Assembly: GCF_001857945.1 (NCBI RefSeq)
Contig: NZ_CP017770.1
Span: 2,728,001 to 2,792,000, forward strand
Length of the DNA: 64,000 nucleotides
Origin: Paenibacillus crassostreae
GTDB taxonomy: Bacteria; Bacillota; Bacilli; Paenibacillales; Paenibacillaceae
Reading direction: 5' to 3'
Part shown: one piece after another, positions 61,956 through 64,000 of the stretch
Position numbering within the stretch: the first letter of the stretch is position 1
Layout of the letters: the number at the start of each line of letters is the position of its first letter
The notes under the pieces: model-generated
What the model was told of the DNA's origin: nothing
The model's input: the letters and a program-made list of their open reading frames with translations, nothing else
The model's database searches: none
Position numbers and translations under genes: made by a program

Positions 61956-62318
61956 ATGGGTAATATTCTTATCGCGGATGATGCTTCATTTATGCGGATG
62001 ATGTTAAAAGATATCCTCGTAAAAGGTGGACATACCGTCGTAGGGGAAGCGGAGAATGGTAAGGTTGCTATTGAGAAATACAAGAGTTTAAGCCCGGATC
62101 TGGTAACGATGGATATAACCATGCCTGTCATGGAGGGAATCGAGGCAGTCAAACACATCAGAGAGATAGATCCACAAGCTAAGATTATTATGTGTTCTGC
62201 GATGGGGCAACAGGATATGGTAATTCAAGCGATTCAGGCTGGTGCTCAGGAGTTTATTGTTAAACCATTTCATGGAGAGCGAATTTTGACATCGATAAGT
62301 AAAGTTTTGGGAGCATAA
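61956..62318 (+). CDS. cheY: CheY-type single-domain response regulator
   Basis: 120 residues, receiver domain only: acidic pocket in ILIADDASFMRMML (about residue 8), phospho-acceptor in LVTMDITMPVMEG (about 53), Thr/Ser in MCSAMGQQ and Lys in FIVKPFHGE. It is strongly CheY-like (MGNILIADDASFMRMMLKDIL). AAAGGGGGAG lies before the ATG. The chemoreceptor gene follows by 33 bases, so the two are likely co-transcribed and act on flagellar switching. Confidence 0.9.
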   Translation: MGNILIADDASFMRMMLKDILVKGGHTVVGEAENGKVAIEKYKSLSPDLVTMDITMPVMEGIEAVKHIREIDPQAKIIMCSAMGQQDMVIQAIQAGAQEFIVKPFHGERILTSISKVLGA

Positions 62319-62351
62319 ATACTATATTACTAGAAAATGGAGTGTTGAAAA

Positions 62352-63950
62352 GTGAAGTGGTTTTATAATTTGAGAACAACTGTAAAGTTAGTTTCCGCGT
62401 TTGTTATTGTATCTATTATATTGGGTATAGTCGGATTATTCGGAATAAATAATTTGAATAAAATGGATGATTCGATTAGTGATATGTATAAGAATCGATT
62501 AACTCCTATTGCTGATCTTAGTGCAGTGAGTGATTTACTAGAACAAAATAGAATAAATATACGAGATATAAATACAATGGCTAATACCGAGGCAGAGGCA
62601 ACAGATTATAAAGATAAAATTCTCAATAATAATAAAGAAGTCGAAGCTACAATTGAAAAATACGAAAAGACAGAATTGAGATCAGAGGAAATAGATATTT
62701 TGAAGGGTTTCACCCCCATCTGGCAACGTTATACGACCAACATGGATATAGCAATTGAAAAGAACTTTACCAACATAAGTAACGAGGAGTATACAACGTT
62801 CTTACTAACAAGTGATTTAAGTGCAGCGATTGATGAAATGGGAGTGATGCTGGATGAATTGATATCCATCAATCTAATCCAGGCGGAGGGAGCAAGCAAA
62901 AACGCAAATGATCTATATATATCTTCGCGATTGATTACGATATCAATTATCGTCGTTGCGTTCTTCATTAGTGTTGGCTTAGGTTATTTGATCTCGCAAA
63001 TCATAGCACGACCGTTACAACGCATGGTGCATTTACTAGGTAAAGTAGCGCAGGGGGACTTAAGTGAAACCTCGGACATTGATACGAAGGATGAAGTTGG
63101 GATTTTGGCTAATTCTGTGAATGAGATGATTCTGAGCTTAAGAAATACGGTAGGTGGAATTTTGTCCTCTGCAGAAACGGTCTCAGCAGCATCGCAACAA
63201 ATTTCGGCAAGTACAGAGGAAATTGCTAGTGGAAGTACAAGTCAAGCAAATGCTGCCCAAAATATGAGTGAATTATTTCGCGAGTTATCGCTCGCTATTA
63301 ATTCCGTAGCTCAGGGTGCTGAGGAAGCATCGGAGTTATCTAACAAAACGATGAGTATTGCTCAAGATGGCGGCAAGGTAGTGCAGAAGTCAATCGAAGG
63401 AATGAATCTTGTTAATGAACAAATGTCTCGGCTTGAAGAAGACTCCAATAAAATTGGTGAAATAATTGAAGTGATTGACGATATTGCAGAACAGACAAAT
63501 CTTCTAGCGCTTAACGCTGCGATCGAGGCGGCTCGCGCTGGAGAACAGGGTCGGGGATTCGCTGTTGTAGCAGATGAAGTTAGGAAATTAGCTGAACGAA
63601 GCAGTGAGGCAACCAAGCAGATTACAAGAATCATTAAAGGGATGCAAGAGAATACACAACAAAGTGTAAAGGCAGTAGTAGAAGGTGTCGAGTCTTCACA
63701 CCAATCCGGTGAAGGATTTAAAGATATCCTATCTATGTTGAATGAGACAACATACAAAGTAACGGAAATAGCTGCTGCGAGTGAAGAGCAGGCTGCTCAA
63801 TCATCAGAGGTTATGCTCTCAATTGAAAGCATATCTGCGGCAACTGAAGAAGTGGCGGCAAGTAGTGGGGAAACAGCTGCAACAGCTAGTTCCTTAGCAC
63901 AATTAGCAGAAGAATTAAACAGTCTGGTATCCATCTTTAGAATTAAGTAA
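62352..63950 (+). CDS. Methyl-accepting chemotaxis protein (4HB sensor)
   Basis: 532 residues starting with GTG. Helix about 10-32, a four-helix-bundle sensor with the typical [22 protein letters not shown] (about 50-185), helix about 190-212, HAMP ([23 protein letters not shown]), then a long signalling coiled coil with hairpin tip [42 protein letters not shown]. It detects an extracellular ligand, unknown, and signals to CheA. It differs from the receptor at 12629 in its sensor, and here CheY is adjacent. Confidence 0.92.
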   Translation: MKWFYNLRTTVKLVSAFVIVSIILGIVGLFGINNLNKMDDSISDMYKNRLTPIADLSAVSDLLEQNRINIRDINTMANTEAEATDYKDKILNNNKEVEATIEKYEKTELRSEEIDILKGFTPIWQRYTTNMDIAIEKNFTNISNEEYTTFLLTSDLSAAIDEMGVMLDELISINLIQAEGASKNANDLYISSRLITISIIVVAFFISVGLGYLISQIIARPLQRMVHLLGKVAQGDLSETSDIDTKDEVGILANSVNEMILSLRNTVGGILSSAETVSAASQQISASTEEIASGSTSQANAAQNMSELFRELSLAINSVAQGAEEASELSNKTMSIAQDGGKVVQKSIEGMNLVNEQMSRLEEDSNKIGEIIEVIDDIAEQTNLLALNAAIEAARAGEQGRGFAVVADEVRKLAERSSEATKQITRIIKGMQENTQQSVKAVVEGVESSHQSGEGFKDILSMLNETTYKVTEIAAASEEQAAQSSEVMLSIESISAATEEVAASSGETAATASSLAQLAEELNSLVSIFRIK

Positions 63951-64000
63951 CCTAAGGGAGAGAGTTCCCAGTTCAACATGTGGTTGGATTACATGATGCT

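Noticed and set aside
63951..64000. Possible new gene start (ATG near 63979)
   Set aside because: Only seven codons remain and the purine-rich stretch is too far upstream to be a convincing ribosome binding site.

Overview
The window looks like a chromosomal segment of a Paenibacillus-type, low-GC, endospore-forming Firmicute. The evidence is a GerA-type spore germinant-receptor operon, two BceAB-type antimicrobial-peptide ABC modules with BceRS-type two-component systems, strong AGGAGG-like ribosome binding sites with frequent GTG/TTG starts, and many protein architectures typical of that genus. I see no rRNA, tRNA, phage, CRISPR or complete insertion sequence. The segment is unusually rich in signal transduction: six histidine kinases, four of them with an OmpR-type partner and one with a ComA-like LuxR-type partner, plus two c-di-GMP enzymes, two chemoreceptors and a CheY.

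Layout. 1-5 kb: a gene fragment, then bceAB-like transporter genes facing their bceRS-like genes. 5-6.6 kb: a CdsA-like membrane protein and a YiiX-like papain-fold protein. 6.6-12.4 kb: a two-component system divergent from a VTC polyphosphate-polymerase / DUF4956 / carbohydrate-binding lipoprotein operon, with matching response-regulator boxes facing both ways. 12.6-19.4 kb: chemoreceptor, polysaccharide deacetylase and a gerA-gerC-gerB operon. 19.5-22.8 kb: MerR regulator, YjdM, CatE-like dioxygenase and a YdeI-like protein. 22.9-27 kb: glycerol dehydrogenase and fused dihydroxyacetone kinase with a divergent PocR/AraC regulator. 27.4-33.4 kb: lipoprotein, GGDEF and GGDEF-EAL proteins, and an orphan Spo0B-fold kinase. 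33.6-38.6 kb: ring-cleaving dioxygenase, secreted GH43 arabinanase and an SDR epimerase. 38.8-41.2 kb: quinol NO reductase with a striking FNR+Fur promoter. 41.4-48.2 kb: a second BceAB/BceRS set split by a PadR-ABC-2 operon. 48.2-50.2 kb: aguA-aguB (agmatine to putrescine). 50.4-57.8 kb: IsdG-like monooxygenase, FMN reductase, EamA exporter/LysR/aldo-keto reductase, histidine phosphatase, transporter and GIY-YIG protein. 58-64 kb: multi-PAS kinase with a ComA-like regulator, CheY and a chemoreceptor.

The most unusual structure lies between the genes. Two families of small intergenic elements recur. Family B is about 100 bp with two hairpins. It has eight full or partial copies, all in the same orientation, and seven of them sit just behind the intrinsic terminator of a plus-strand gene. 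Family A is a 55-118 bp MITE-like palindrome with four copies. One A copy is nested inside a B copy, and that B copy supplies the last nine codons and the stop of a histidine kinase. The same-strand, terminator-linked, two-hairpin character of family B suggests a non-autonomous IS200/IS605-like (PATE) element; this is inference.
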